This document shows positions 1 through 7,346 of a DNA stretch of 10,374 bases, piece by piece (the first letter of the stretch is position 1; each line of letters opens with the position of its first letter). The position numbers were made by a program, and so were the translations under genes. A model generated the notes under the pieces. It saw nothing but the letters and a program-made list of their open reading frames with translations, searched no databases and was not told the origin of the DNA. The DNA is from JAICUY01 sp035708065 (lineage in GTDB: Bacteria > Chloroflexota > Limnocylindria > QHBO01): the NCBI GenBank assembly GCA_035708065.1, contig DASSTC010000005.1, positions 1 through 10,374 of the forward strand, written 5' to 3'.

Positions 1-129
1 CGCGCCCAGGCGTCGCGCGTGGAGCGCGAGCCAGGCCAACGCCTCGACCGTGCCGACGTCGACGTCGAGCAGCACCGACGCATCGCAGACGACGACCGGC
101 CCCGCAGGTCGGCGCGCGTGCAGCTCCAC
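1..129 (-). CDS. Probable STAS-domain protein, partial (cut by window edge)
   Basis: This reading frame runs off the left edge, so only about 43 residues are visible. From a GTG at 129 it reads VELHARRPAGPVVVCDASV, then a stretch with LLDVDV, GTVEALAWLAL and HARRLGA. The pattern VVCD...D..TV.ALA.L.L.ARRLG is typical of small STAS-domain proteins (anti-sigma-factor-antagonist / MlaB-like), which bind partner proteins rather than catalyse. The first in-frame stop upstream is at 160-162, so the N-terminus is shorter than usual for the family. No convincing Shine-Dalgarno precedes the GTG. An overlapping frame starting with ATG at 163 is also open, so a frameshifted or differently started N-terminus is possible. 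The family is inferred from pattern alone; the rest of the gene is needed to confirm it. Confidence 0.5.
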   Translation of the reverse strand, partial: MELHARRPAGPVVVCDASVLLDVDVGTVEALAWLALHARRLGA

Positions 130-175
130 ATTCCCGATGACCCGACACCGGCCGAAAACTCATCGAAACGAGGAA

Positions 176-205
176 GCCGCCCGTCCTCCGGAGAGAAGGG
201 GCGGC
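176..205 (-). terminator. Candidate hairpin terminator downstream of the small membrane gene
   Basis: GCCGCCC at 176-182 pairs perfectly with GGGCGGC at 199-205 (7 bp, all G/C) around a 16-nt loop. The loop itself contains the self-complementary CTCCGGAG. Read on the minus strand, the stem is followed by a moderately T-rich run (TTCCTCGTTTCG). It lies between the stop of the minus-strand membrane gene at 240 and the start of the STAS gene at 129, where a terminator is expected. The plus-strand side is also T-rich (TCTGTTGTTC), so it could act in both directions. The T-tract is weak. Confidence 0.4.
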
Positions 206-218
206 ATCGGTCTGTTGT

Positions 219-244
219 TCAGGTCAGGTCAGGCTCGAGTCAGG
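219..244. repeat. Short TCAGG tandem repeat over the membrane gene stop
   Basis: TCAGG occurs three times without a gap (219-233) and once more at 240-244. On the minus strand this is CCTGA repeated. The last copy supplies the TGA stop of the membrane protein gene. Because the spacings are not multiples of three, TGA is present in all three minus-strand frames just beyond the gene. Confidence 0.6.
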
Positions 245-650
245 TCCGTCCGTAGACCTGGGCCTGTGACGGCAGCCGGCGCTCGACCGTCCCGTCCGGG
301 CCGGCAATGACGTACGCGATCATGGCGACCAGGCCGAGGCTGACGATGCCGAGGACCAGCAGCAGGACGAACCACAGCTTGTCTTCGAGCTGCGCGGTGT
401 TCAGCAGCGCGCCGATCCACGACACGAGGCCGCCGATCATCGCGCCGGTGATCACCAGCGCGCCGACGATCGTCAGGCCGATCAGCGTCCAGGCCATCGT
501 GCCGCCCTGGATCCCGACGACATCGGGCCCGTTCATGACGAACACGTTGTTGGCAAACGCGATCAGCACGGCCGCGAAGACCATGATGCCGCCGGCGACC
601 CCGGCGATCAGGCTGCCGAGGAAGAGCTTGGTGACGGTTGGCTTGCTCAC
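240..650 (-). CDS. Small multi-pass membrane protein of unknown function
   Basis: The product is 136 residues and mostly hydrophobic, with three to four membrane segments at about residues 8-36, 51-72, 73-86 and 92-117. The loops are short, and the tail is polar and basic (GPDGTVERRLPSQAQVYGRT), probably cytoplasmic. There is no cleavable signal peptide, no conserved charged motif inside the membrane and no cysteine pair. I do not recognise a family. The start is secure: GTG at 648-650 is preceded by AAGGAGGT (659-666 on the opposite strand) with an 8-nt spacer, the best ribosome binding site in the window. The thioredoxin gene lies 100 nt upstream on the same strand, so co-transcription is possible but not shown. 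Confidence 0.8.
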   Translation of the reverse strand: MSKPTVTKLFLGSLIAGVAGGIMVFAAVLIAFANNVFVMNGPDVVGIQGGTMAWTLIGLTIVGALVITGAMIGGLVSWIGALLNTAQLEDKLWFVLLLVLGIVSLGLVAMIAYVIAGPDGTVERRLPSQAQVYGRT

Positions 651-658
651 GGTTGTCT

Positions 659-666
659 ACCTCCTT
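659..666 (-). promoter_or_regulatory. Near-perfect Shine-Dalgarno for the small membrane gene
   Basis: Read on the minus strand this is AAGGAGGT, 8 nt before the GTG start at 650. It fixes the start codon and contrasts with neighbouring genes, which have weak or no Shine-Dalgarno sequences. Confidence 0.85.
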
Positions 667-750
667 GAGTCTTCGCCACCAGTCTCCCCGGACCGATGCA
701 CCGCGTCATGGGCCAAGCGCCCCGGATTCATGTGACGTCGGTCGCAGGTT

Positions 751-1191
751 CTAGCGCTCCAGGTGCGGCGCGATCCGCGCGACGAGCTGCTCCTTCGGCA
801 TGGCGCCCACGATCCGGTCGACCGGCTGCCCGCCGCGCAGCACCATCATCGTCGGGATGGAGAACGCCTCGTAGCGGCGCGCCGTGGCAGGGTTGTCGTC
901 GACGTTGACCTTGACGACCTTCAGCCGACCGCGGTAATCGCGCGCCAGCTCGGCGAGGATGGGACTGACGAATCGGCATGGTCCGCACCATGGCGCCCAC
1001 AGGTCAACCACCACCGGGACCGATGCATCGGCTTCCAGGTCGAAGCTCGCGTCAGCCGCGTCGACCAGCCAGGGGAGGGCCTGCCCGCATCGGCCGCAGG
1101 TCGGGACGCCCTTCGGATTCGGGCGGATGCGGTTCTTTGCGCCGCAGTTGACGCAGGTCAGGACCGATGACGGAGAGGAGTCGGAGGTCAC
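751..1191 (-). CDS. trxC: Thioredoxin with N-terminal zinc ribbon (thioredoxin-2 type)
   Basis: This is a 146-residue disulfide reductase of the thioredoxin-2 class. Two CxxC pairs near the N-terminus (Cys13/Cys16 and Cys32/Cys35) form the zinc-binding ribbon typical of TrxC. The thioredoxin fold follows, with the active site WCGPC at residues 68-72 and a cis-proline loop (SIPTMMVLRGG) further on. It would accept electrons from a thioredoxin reductase and reduce cytoplasmic disulfides; zinc-ribbon forms are often linked to oxidative stress. The start is uncertain. GTG at 1191 gives a family-like N-terminus; a GTG at 1224 would add 11 residues (MATRRRRHNGG). Neither has a strong Shine-Dalgarno. 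A GATAGT hexamer 8 nt upstream of 1224 would allow leaderless expression from there. The gene is divergent from the first MFS gene. Confidence 0.9.
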   Translation of the reverse strand: MTSDSSPSSVLTCVNCGAKNRIRPNPKGVPTCGRCGQALPWLVDAADASFDLEADASVPVVVDLWAPWCGPCRFVSPILAELARDYRGRLKVVKVNVDDNPATARRYEAFSIPTMMVLRGGQPVDRIVGAMPKEQLVARIAPHLER

Positions 1192-1232
1192 GCCCCCATT
1201 GTGCCGCCTTCTTCTCGTCGCCACCGTTCTGG

Positions 1233-1240
1233 ACTATCGT
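1233..1240. promoter_or_regulatory. Overlapping divergent -10 elements between trxC and the first MFS gene
   Basis: On the plus strand TATCGT (1235-1240) lies exactly 6 nt before the MFS ATG at 1247, the spacing expected of a leaderless promoter. On the minus strand GATAGT (1233-1238) lies 8 nt before the alternative thioredoxin GTG at 1224. The two hexamers overlap by 4 bp, so polymerases could not occupy both at once. The -35 matches are poor on both sides, and the call rests on -10 position only. Confidence 0.35.
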
Positions 1241-1246
1241 GCCGCG

Positions 1247-2632
1247 ATGAACGTCCGCCGATCCGATCCGCGGCTCGTCCTCGCCCTCGCCTGGCTCGCA
1301 GGATTCACGCTCATCGATTCGGGGATCGTGGGCCTCGCGCTGCCGGACATCGCGCGTGACTTCGACCAGCCCATCGGCGCGTTGGCCTGGGTCTCGACCG
1401 CCTTCCTGCTGGCCCTCGCCGCGACACTGCTTGCAGCCGGCCGCCTCAACGACCGATATGGGTCGCGCGTCGTTCTTGCGGCCGGCGCCGTCGCCTTCCT
1501 CGTCACGACCGCCGCGAGCGGGCTGGCACCGACCTTCGAAGTTCTCGTGGTGAGCCGGGTGGCGCAGGGCATCGCCGGCGGCGTCCTCTACACCGTATCG
1601 CTGGCGATCGCCGTCACCGCCTTCCCCGCCGATCGCCGACCGTGGGCAATCTCGCTCTACTTCACATCCGGCGCCCTGGGGGCGGTGCTCGGGCCGATCA
1701 TCGGCGGGCTGCTGACCGACCTCGGCGGCTGGCGCCTCGTCTTCTTCGCACAGCTGCCGTTGCCGGCGCTGGTCGCGTTCGCCTCGCTCGTGCTGCTGCC
1801 GCGGAACGCCGGACGCCGGACGGCATTCGACATCCCCGGCGTCGCGTCGGCATCGGTCTTCATCAGTGCCGCCACCTTCGCGCTGCTCCAGCTCGCCATC
1901 CCGGGCGCGACACTGTTCGCGGTCGCCTCCGGTGCGCTCGCCGCGATCGCGCTGGGCGCCTTCGTCTCGGTCGAGCGCCGTGCGGCTGAACCAGCCGTGA
2001 GGTTGAGCATCTTTGCGAACGTGCGCTTCGTCGTCGCGACGATCGCCGGTGCGGCCGCGTGGTTCGCCATCACGTCGTCGACGGTCTACCCGGCGCTGTA
2101 CCTGCAGTTCGGCCGAGGACTGAGCGCAACCGATGCGGGTCTCCTGCTGCTTCCTGCTCCGCTCGTGTCGCTCGTCTTCTTCCCCTTCGCCGGCCGCGCG
2201 GTGAGCGCCATCGGCCTCGATCGGGCGATGCTGATCGGGCTGCTGCTGCTCGCCGCGCCCGCGGCGCTGATGCTGGCCTGGGACGGTGCCACGCCGCTCT
2301 GGTTCGTCGGGGTCGCGCTGCTGCTCGGCGGCATCGGGATTGCCGTCACGCTCGTGTCGAGCGCGTCGGCCGCCCTGTCGGAGTTCGCTCCGACGGAAGC
2401 TGGCACTGCCTCGGCCGTATTCAACAGCCTGCGGCAGCTCGGAGCGGCGATGGGCGTCGCCGTCCCGGCGGTCGCATTCGAAGCTGTCGCCCACGGCAGC
2501 CGGACGGCCACGGCTGCCCTCGGCGGAAGCACGGCTGCGTTCGCCGTGCGCCTCGTCCTGATGATGATTCCGCTTGTGGTCCTCGTGGCGGCCTGGCGGC
2601 CACGCTTCCGGCGTCGAGCGGCAACGGCCTGA
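1247..2632 (+). CDS. MFS transporter, DHA2 (EmrB/QacA)-like drug exporter
   Basis: The product is a 461-residue polytopic inner-membrane protein, probably a proton-driven exporter. Family signatures are visible: the helix-1 D1-like motif around residues 23-33 (IDSGIVGLALP), motif A in the 2-3 loop (GRLNDRYGSRVVL, 65-77), motif B (RVAQGIAGG, 104-112) and antiporter motif C in helix 5 (GALGAVLGPIIGG, 142-154). Motif C marks it as a drug:H+ antiporter type; the substrate cannot be read from sequence. The length fits 12-14 helices. In-frame codons extend upstream to 959, but that part is the shadow of the thioredoxin gene and is rich in Arg/Ser. The ATG at 1247 starts a normal N-terminus with helix 1 after nine residues. 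There is no Shine-Dalgarno; expression may be leaderless. A related but longer exporter follows 126 nt later. Confidence 0.9.
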   Translation: MNVRRSDPRLVLALAWLAGFTLIDSGIVGLALPDIARDFDQPIGALAWVSTAFLLALAATLLAAGRLNDRYGSRVVLAAGAVAFLVTTAASGLAPTFEVLVVSRVAQGIAGGVLYTVSLAIAVTAFPADRRPWAISLYFTSGALGAVLGPIIGGLLTDLGGWRLVFFAQLPLPALVAFASLVLLPRNAGRRTAFDIPGVASASVFISAATFALLQLAIPGATLFAVASGALAAIALGAFVSVERRAAEPAVRLSIFANVRFVVATIAGAAAWFAITSSTVYPALYLQFGRGLSATDAGLLLLPAPLVSLVFFPFAGRAVSAIGLDRAMLIGLLLLAAPAALMLAWDGATPLWFVGVALLLGGIGIAVTLVSSASAALSEFAPTEAGTASAVFNSLRQLGAAMGVAVPAVAFEAVAHGSRTATAALGGSTAAFAVRLVLMMIPLVVLVAAWRPRFRRRAATA

Positions 2633-2653
2633 GCGGCGGCCACGGCCACACGC

Positions 2654-2683
2654 GACCGATGAGTTCCGGCCACTGCATCGGTC
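2654..2683. repeat. Inverted pair of the GACCGATG motif between the two MFS genes
   Basis: GACCGATG (2654-2661) and CATCGGTC (2676-2683) are perfect 8-bp arms around a 14-nt spacer containing GGCC. As RNA this would be an 8-bp hairpin, but no U-tract follows it, so it is not a standard intrinsic terminator. Both arms are copies of the motif dispersed through the window. It lies 22 nt after the first MFS stop and about 75 nt before the next start, a plausible operator or attenuator position. Confidence 0.5.
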
Positions 2684-2718
2684 CAAGACGGGGAATAGCG
2701 AACCGACCCGCAACTCAG

Positions 2719-2724
2719 TACACT
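2719..2724 (+). promoter_or_regulatory. Weak candidate -10 for the second MFS gene
   Basis: TACACT matches the TATAAT consensus at 4 of 6 positions and lies 34 nt before the ATG at 2759, leaving room for a short leader that contains GAGGAT (2741-2746). The -35 region (TAGCGA at 17-bp spacing) is poor. Confidence 0.3.
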
Positions 2725-2758
2725 GCGGCGTCCGTTTTTCGAGGATCGAGCCAGACCG

Positions 2759-4423
2759 ATGACGACCGAGCCACGCGCGAGAGCCACCTATGACCGCGCA
2801 CCCATCGAGCTGCCGCACAACGTGCGGATGGAGATCCTCTGGGCGGTGCTGCTCGGGATCTTCCTGGCCGCCCTCGACCAGACGATCGTCGGGACCGCAC
2901 TGCCGCGGATCGTCACCGATCTGCAGGGCAACGACGTCTACGTCTGGGCCTTCACGGCGTACCTGCTGACCGCCACGGTTTCGGGGCCGCTCTACGGCAA
3001 GCTGTCCGACATCTTCGGCCGCCGGCCGATTTTCATGCTCGGCGTCGGCATCTTCCTGGGCGGCTCGCTGCTCGCCGGCCTGAGCGGCAGCATGTGGCAG
3101 TTCCTGCTGTTCCGCGGCATCCAGGGCCTCGGCGCCGGCGCGCTGTTCCCGGTCGCGCTGGCCATCATCGGCGACATCTTCGCGCCATCCGAGCGCGGCA
3201 AGTACCAGGGCTTCTTCGGCGCCGTGTTCGGGCTGTCGAGCCTGATCGGCCCGGCCATCGGCGGGATCCTGACCGATACCGTCGGCTGGCACTGGATCTT
3301 CTTCGTCAACATCCCGATCGGCATCGTGTCGTTGTTCATCATCTGGCGTGCACTCCCGACGCGCGTGGCGACCGATGCGGACCGGCACATCGACTATCTC
3401 GGCGCCTCGCTGCTGGTGGCGGCGCTCGTGCCGATCCTCATCGGCTTCACCAACAAGCAGACGGCGGACTGGACCGATGCGTCGGTCGGCGGCCTGATCG
3501 TGCTCGGCCTGGTCATCGGCCTGGCGTTCATCTGGGCCGAGTCGCGCGCGCACGAGCCGATCGTGCCGCTGAGCCTCTTCCGCATTCGAACGTTCAGCGC
3601 CAGCGTCAGCGCGTTCTTCCTGGCGGCGATGGGCTTTTTCGCCGCGGTCGCCTTCCTGCCGCGCTGGTTCCAGGTGGTGGAGGGCACCTCGGCCACGGAG
3701 TCGGGCTACCAGATCCTGCCGTTGCTGCTGGGCCTCATCGTGTCGGCGATCGCCGCCGGACAGATCGTGGCGCGCACCGGCCGCTACAAGGCGCTCATCG
3801 TCGGTGCGCTGCTGGTCTCGGCGCTCGGCCTGTTCCTGATGACCAACATTCGGCCCGATACGCCCTTCTGGCTGCTGTGGGTCTGGATGCTGATCACCGG
3901 CATCGGTGTCGGCCCGACGTTCGCGATCTTCACCCTGGCGGTGCAGAACGCCGTACCGATGAAGATGCTCGGCACGGCAACCAGCTCGCTGACACTGTTC
4001 CAGCAGATCGGCGGCACCGTCGGCCTGGCGATCACCGGCACGATGTTCGGGTCGACGCTGCTCGCGGAGACGCCCAAGCAGCTGATCGCGGCTGGTGTGC
4101 CCGCGCAGTTCGCCGATGCGTTCGCCTCCGGCGGGACGGGCAACTTCAACGATCTGACCAGCGTCGGCAATCTCGGCGCGAACATCCTGGCGCAGGTGCC
4201 AGAGCAGTTCCGTCCGGTCGTCGAGCCGTTGATCCCGAACATCGTCAACGGCGTCTACAACGCGTTCTCGATCGCGACCGGCGCCACGATGGTCGTCGGG
4301 ATCGTGACGGCGTTGCTGGCCGCGGCGTTGATCCTGGTCGTGATGCCCGCCGGGAAGATGGGGGAGCGGGAAGAGTCGGCGGGCGAGCACGTCGTCCCTG
4401 AGGTGGCGCCCGAGCTCGGGTAG
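2759..4423 (+). CDS. MFS transporter, DHA2 (EmrB/QacA) 14-helix drug exporter
   Basis: The product is 554 residues, the usual size for 14-helix DHA2 proton:drug antiporters. Visible signatures are D1 in helix 1 (LDQTIVGTALP, 39-49), motif A (GKLSDIFGRRPIF, 80-92), motif B (RGIQGLGAG, 119-127) and motif C in helix 5 (GLSSLIGPAIGG, 158-169). A large non-membrane loop near the C-terminus (about residues 435-495, rich in Gln, Asn and Phe) precedes the last helix, as is common in high-GC drug exporters. The tail is acidic (EREESAGEHVVPEVAPELG) and cytoplasmic. The ATG at 2759 has GAGG 14 nt upstream, longer than ideal; the next in-frame ATG (2828) would cut into the conserved N-terminus. The start codon lies inside a copy of the dispersed GACCGATGA motif. 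CorA follows after 4 nt and is probably co-transcribed. Confidence 0.92.
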   Translation: MTTEPRARATYDRAPIELPHNVRMEILWAVLLGIFLAALDQTIVGTALPRIVTDLQGNDVYVWAFTAYLLTATVSGPLYGKLSDIFGRRPIFMLGVGIFLGGSLLAGLSGSMWQFLLFRGIQGLGAGALFPVALAIIGDIFAPSERGKYQGFFGAVFGLSSLIGPAIGGILTDTVGWHWIFFVNIPIGIVSLFIIWRALPTRVATDADRHIDYLGASLLVAALVPILIGFTNKQTADWTDASVGGLIVLGLVIGLAFIWAESRAHEPIVPLSLFRIRTFSASVSAFFLAAMGFFAAVAFLPRWFQVVEGTSATESGYQILPLLLGLIVSAIAAGQIVARTGRYKALIVGALLVSALGLFLMTNIRPDTPFWLLWVWMLITGIGVGPTFAIFTLAVQNAVPMKMLGTATSSLTLFQQIGGTVGLAITGTMFGSTLLAETPKQLIAAGVPAQFADAFASGGTGNFNDLTSVGNLGANILAQVPEQFRPVVEPLIPNIVNGVYNAFSIATGATMVVGIVTALLAAALILVVMPAGKMGEREESAGEHVVPEVAPELG

Positions 4424-4427
4424 GCAC

Positions 4428-5414
4428 ATGAGCGTTCGTGTTCGCCGATTCACCGCGCGTGGTCGCGACCGCGAAATGCAGCTGTCCGACGTCGTCCGCG
4501 ACGAGCTGACGCCCCACGAGCTGGTGTGGGTTGACGTCGAAGGCGAGGACGGTGATGCGGTTGCTGAGGTTGCCGCGCGCCTCGACCTGGCGGCATCGGT
4601 GATCGATAGCCTCCGGCATGCGGAGGATCGCGCCCGGCTGGAACGATTTCCACGGGAGCTCCGGGTGCGGTTGGTTGCGGCGCAGGAGGCTGCCGGAGAA
4701 CGCAGCAACGGCCACGGCAGCTCGGTCGCGATCGAGATGGTCCCGGTTGACGTCGTGGCGGCCGCGAATCTCGTCATGACGGTGCACGACCGGCCGGTGG
4801 CCGGTTTCGAGCACTTCGTCGAGCACATTCACGGTGACACGCGGCTTGGGACGCTCGACGCGGCGAGCTTCATGACCGCACTCCTCGACTCGGTGTTGAC
4901 CATCTACCTCCAGCTGGTGGAGGGCGTCGAGCGGCGGGTCGATGCGCTCGATCAGCAGGCCCTGCGCTCCAGGGACACCGAGTCATATCTGAACGAGGTC
5001 GTGGTTCTGCGCCGGCGCGTCGCGCTCCTGCGACGCCTGCTGGCACCGCTGCGCGTGACGCTCGCGCCGCTGGGACGGCCGGACCTCGAGATTCCGGGAC
5101 TGGGCGAGCCGTGGCCCGGGCTGATGGATCGGCTCGAACGGGTGATCGACACCGTCGAGAATGCACGCGAGCTGATCATCGGCTCCTTCGACGTCTTCAT
5201 GGCCCGCAACGCCGAGCGCACGAACGACATCATGAAGACGCTGACGATCCTGAACGCCGTGCTCCTGCCGGCCGCCGTCGTGGCCGGCGTGATGGGCATG
5301 AACTTCGGGCTCGGCTTCTTCAAGAACGAGAACAATTTCTGGTTCGTCATCGGCGCCATGCTCACGCTGGCCGTCCTCATCCTCGGCTTCAGCCGATGGA
5401 GGCGCTGGATCTAG
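4428..5414 (+). CDS. corA: CorA-family magnesium/divalent cation transporter
   Basis: This is a 328-residue CorA-type channel for Mg2+ or a related divalent cation, which works as a homopentamer in the inner membrane. The first ~265 residues form the acidic, helical cytoplasmic funnel, with the long stalk helix visible as charged heptad-like sequence around residues 150-265. Two membrane helices end the protein: one at about 272-289 and one at 304-322, with the signature GMN at 290-292 (VMGMNFGLGF). The periplasmic loop after GMN carries FFKNENNF rather than the classical MPEL, so ion preference cannot be assigned. The C-terminus is basic (RWRRWI), as usual. The gene starts 4 nt after the stop of the upstream exporter, which indicates translational coupling or at least one transcript. 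Family assignment is firm; Mg2+ versus Co2+, Ni2+ or Zn2+ is not. Confidence 0.9.
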   Translation: MSVRVRRFTARGRDREMQLSDVVRDELTPHELVWVDVEGEDGDAVAEVAARLDLAASVIDSLRHAEDRARLERFPRELRVRLVAAQEAAGERSNGHGSSVAIEMVPVDVVAAANLVMTVHDRPVAGFEHFVEHIHGDTRLGTLDAASFMTALLDSVLTIYLQLVEGVERRVDALDQQALRSRDTESYLNEVVVLRRRVALLRRLLAPLRVTLAPLGRPDLEIPGLGEPWPGLMDRLERVIDTVENARELIIGSFDVFMARNAERTNDIMKTLTILNAVLLPAAVVAGVMGMNFGLGFFKNENNFWFVIGAMLTLAVLILGFSRWRRWI

Positions 5415-5455
5415 CAACCACGCGGCGCACGCGACTAGGAGAATCGGGTCACTGG

Positions 5456-7336
5456 GTGGCGAGCGCCTGGCTGCTTACCATTTCCTCCATTGATTCGCAC
5501 GCAGGTCAGGCCGTGACCGCCCCTGGCGACATTCGGCAGGCGGGCCGATGGCATCGGCCAAGCCTGGGACGCCTCCGCCGTGGCCCGCGCATCGGCCGGG
5601 CCGGATTCGGCCGCCGCGGCGACGCAGTGCACCGCCTCTCCGCTCCGGCGGCGGTCACGCTCGCGATCACGCTGGTCGTGGTTGTGGGCTGGATCATCGG
5701 CAACTCGATGCTCACCGAGCTCGTGCCGGGCGCGCCACCGATGAAGGTGACCACCGCGGGCTGCCTGGCGCTGCTGGCCGGCGCGATCATCTCGATGCAC
5801 GGGGATCGGCACCATCACCTGCGCCCGCTCGTGATGGCCGCGGCGGCCACGACGACCGCCCTGGTGCTTCTCGCTGCGCACATGCTCGGGATGAACACCA
5901 TCGCGCGGCAGAACATCGAGTGGGCCTGGATGTCGCCGGTGAGTGCCATCGCCCTGGCGCTGCTGGGCAGCGGTCTCCTCGGCGCCGGAACGCAGCGCTA
6001 CCCGAAGACCACGCTTGCCGCCTTCGGATTGGCCGTGTCTCTGGCGATGCTCAACGTCTTCACCGCGATCTTCGGTGGTGGACCGCCGACGTTTCTGGCC
6101 GAAACCGCCCAGATGTCGCCGATCACGGCGCTGCTCGTGCTGGCGCTGGCGTGGGCATCGGTGCCGCTGCTGGGTCCAATGAGCCCGGTCGCCAACGTCT
6201 CCGGGGTGACGCCGATCGCCGGCCTCTCGCGACGCCTGCTGGTCGCTGCCCTCGTCCTGCCGGTGGTGCTCGTCGCCCTCCGCGTGCGGGGCGAGGCGAT
6301 CGGCCTGTTCGACAATCGGTTCGGTACGTCGCTGATGCTCATCGGCACGATCGTGGCGCTGGTGCTCGTCGTGCTCCACGCCGCCGCGCGCGGCCGTGCG
6401 CTCGAGCGTGAGACCGCGCTGGTCCAGGCGGAGCGCGACCGCTTCTTCGACCTGAGCGTCGACCTGCTCTCGACGTCGACGCCTGATGGACGCTTCGCCC
6501 GCCTGAACAATGCCTGGACGCGAACGCTCGGCCATTCGCTCGAGGCGCTGTGCGCTGAGCCATTTCTCGACTTCGTCCATCCGGAGGACCGCGATGCGAC
6601 GCTCTACGAGCTGCATCGGCTGTTCGCCGAGGGCAAGACGGTGATGAACTTCCAGAACCGATTCCGCCATGCGGACGGCAGCTACCGCTGGCTCGAGTGG
6701 AGCTCGCAGCCGTCGGCCGATGCATCGGTCGTGTATGCGGTTGCGCGTGACATCACCGTGCAGAAGCAGGAGGAGCAGCGGCTGACCGAGCGCGCCGCGC
6801 TGCTCGCGCACCGCAACGAGAAGCTCGAGGATCGCGCCGTTCGCGATCCACTGACCCGGCTGCACAACCGCGCCTACCTGGAGGCCGCCATGTCGCGGCT
6901 GGACAAGGTGCGCTCTGGTGCTCGCGCGGGCGAGACCGATGACGGCTACGCCGTGGTCCTGTTCGACCTCGACCTGTTCGGCTCCTTCAACAAGGAGCAC
7001 GGCCACCAGGCGGGCGACGTGGTGCTGCGCCAGTTCGCCGAGATCCTGCGGCGCCGGTTCCGCGGCGGCGACGTGCTGTGCCGTTACGGTGGCGAGGAGT
7101 TCGTCGCGGTCCTGAGCGGTGCGGCCGGCCGCGACGCGGTTCACGCCGCCGACGAGGTTCGGGAGGCACTCGCCTCGACGCCGATCAGCTTCGACGGCAA
7201 GCGGCTGCGCGCGACGGTGTCGGCGGGGTGCGCCGAGCGTCGTGACGGGATGACCGCGCACCAGGTCCTCGCCGCCGCCGACGTCGGCCTTTCCCAGGCC
7301 AAGCGCGCCGGGCGCAACTGCGTGGTGGCCGCCTAG
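5456..7336 (+). CDS. Membrane-bound PAS-GGDEF diguanylate cyclase
   Basis: With the GTG at 5456 the product is 626 residues. A basic N-terminal tail leads into eight hydrophobic helices (about residues 65-310), a sensor module whose early part (GWIIGNSML...PGAPPMKVTTAGCLALLAG) resembles N-termini of other bacterial PAS-containing sensors. A short coiled linker (ERETALVQAERD) leads to a PAS domain (about 325-440; HPEDRD, RHADGSYRWLEW, ARDIT) and a GGDEF domain (462-626). The catalytic signature is intact: DPLTRLHNR, metal-binding FDLDLF, GGEEF at 545-549, and the inhibitory I-site RGGD at 536-539 with the canonical five-residue spacing. It should make cyclic di-GMP from two GTP and be product-inhibited. 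The signal sensed is unknown. AGGAGA (5437-5442) is 13 nt before the chosen GTG; a GTG at 5513 is an alternative. It follows corA by 41 nt. Confidence 0.9.
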   Translation: MASAWLLTISSIDSHAGQAVTAPGDIRQAGRWHRPSLGRLRRGPRIGRAGFGRRGDAVHRLSAPAAVTLAITLVVVVGWIIGNSMLTELVPGAPPMKVTTAGCLALLAGAIISMHGDRHHHLRPLVMAAAATTTALVLLAAHMLGMNTIARQNIEWAWMSPVSAIALALLGSGLLGAGTQRYPKTTLAAFGLAVSLAMLNVFTAIFGGGPPTFLAETAQMSPITALLVLALAWASVPLLGPMSPVANVSGVTPIAGLSRRLLVAALVLPVVLVALRVRGEAIGLFDNRFGTSLMLIGTIVALVLVVLHAAARGRALERETALVQAERDRFFDLSVDLLSTSTPDGRFARLNNAWTRTLGHSLEALCAEPFLDFVHPEDRDATLYELHRLFAEGKTVMNFQNRFRHADGSYRWLEWSSQPSADASVVYAVARDITVQKQEEQRLTERAALLAHRNEKLEDRAVRDPLTRLHNRAYLEAAMSRLDKVRSGARAGETDDGYAVVLFDLDLFGSFNKEHGHQAGDVVLRQFAEILRRRFRGGDVLCRYGGEEFVAVLSGAAGRDAVHAADEVREALASTPISFDGKRLRATVSAGCAERRDGMTAHQVLAAADVGLSQAKRAGRNCVVAA

Positions 7337-7346
7337 GTCGTGCCGG

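Noticed and set aside
651..750. Possible terminator or promoter between thioredoxin and the small membrane gene
   Set aside because: Beyond the Shine-Dalgarno and one dispersed-motif copy (691-699), I found no convincing hairpin with a T-tract and no paired -35/-10.
959..1246. Upstream in-frame extension of the first MFS protein
   Set aside because: This part overlaps the thioredoxin gene antisense, is unlike a transporter N-terminus, and the ATG at 1247 gives a family-like start.
3094..4401. A 435-codon plus-strand frame inside the second exporter
   Set aside because: It is an out-of-frame shadow of the exporter; the real frame shows all MFS motifs.
1052..4828. A 1258-codon open frame on the minus strand opposite the exporters and corA
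   Set aside because: It is antisense to three genes with clear family motifs, and its translation is low-complexity (rich in Arg, Asp, Gln, Glu, Gly), as expected when a GC-rich gene is read on the other strand.
7337..7346. A terminator between the convergent cyclase and B12-regulator genes
   Set aside because: Only 10 nt separate the stops, and no clear stem with a T-run is visible.
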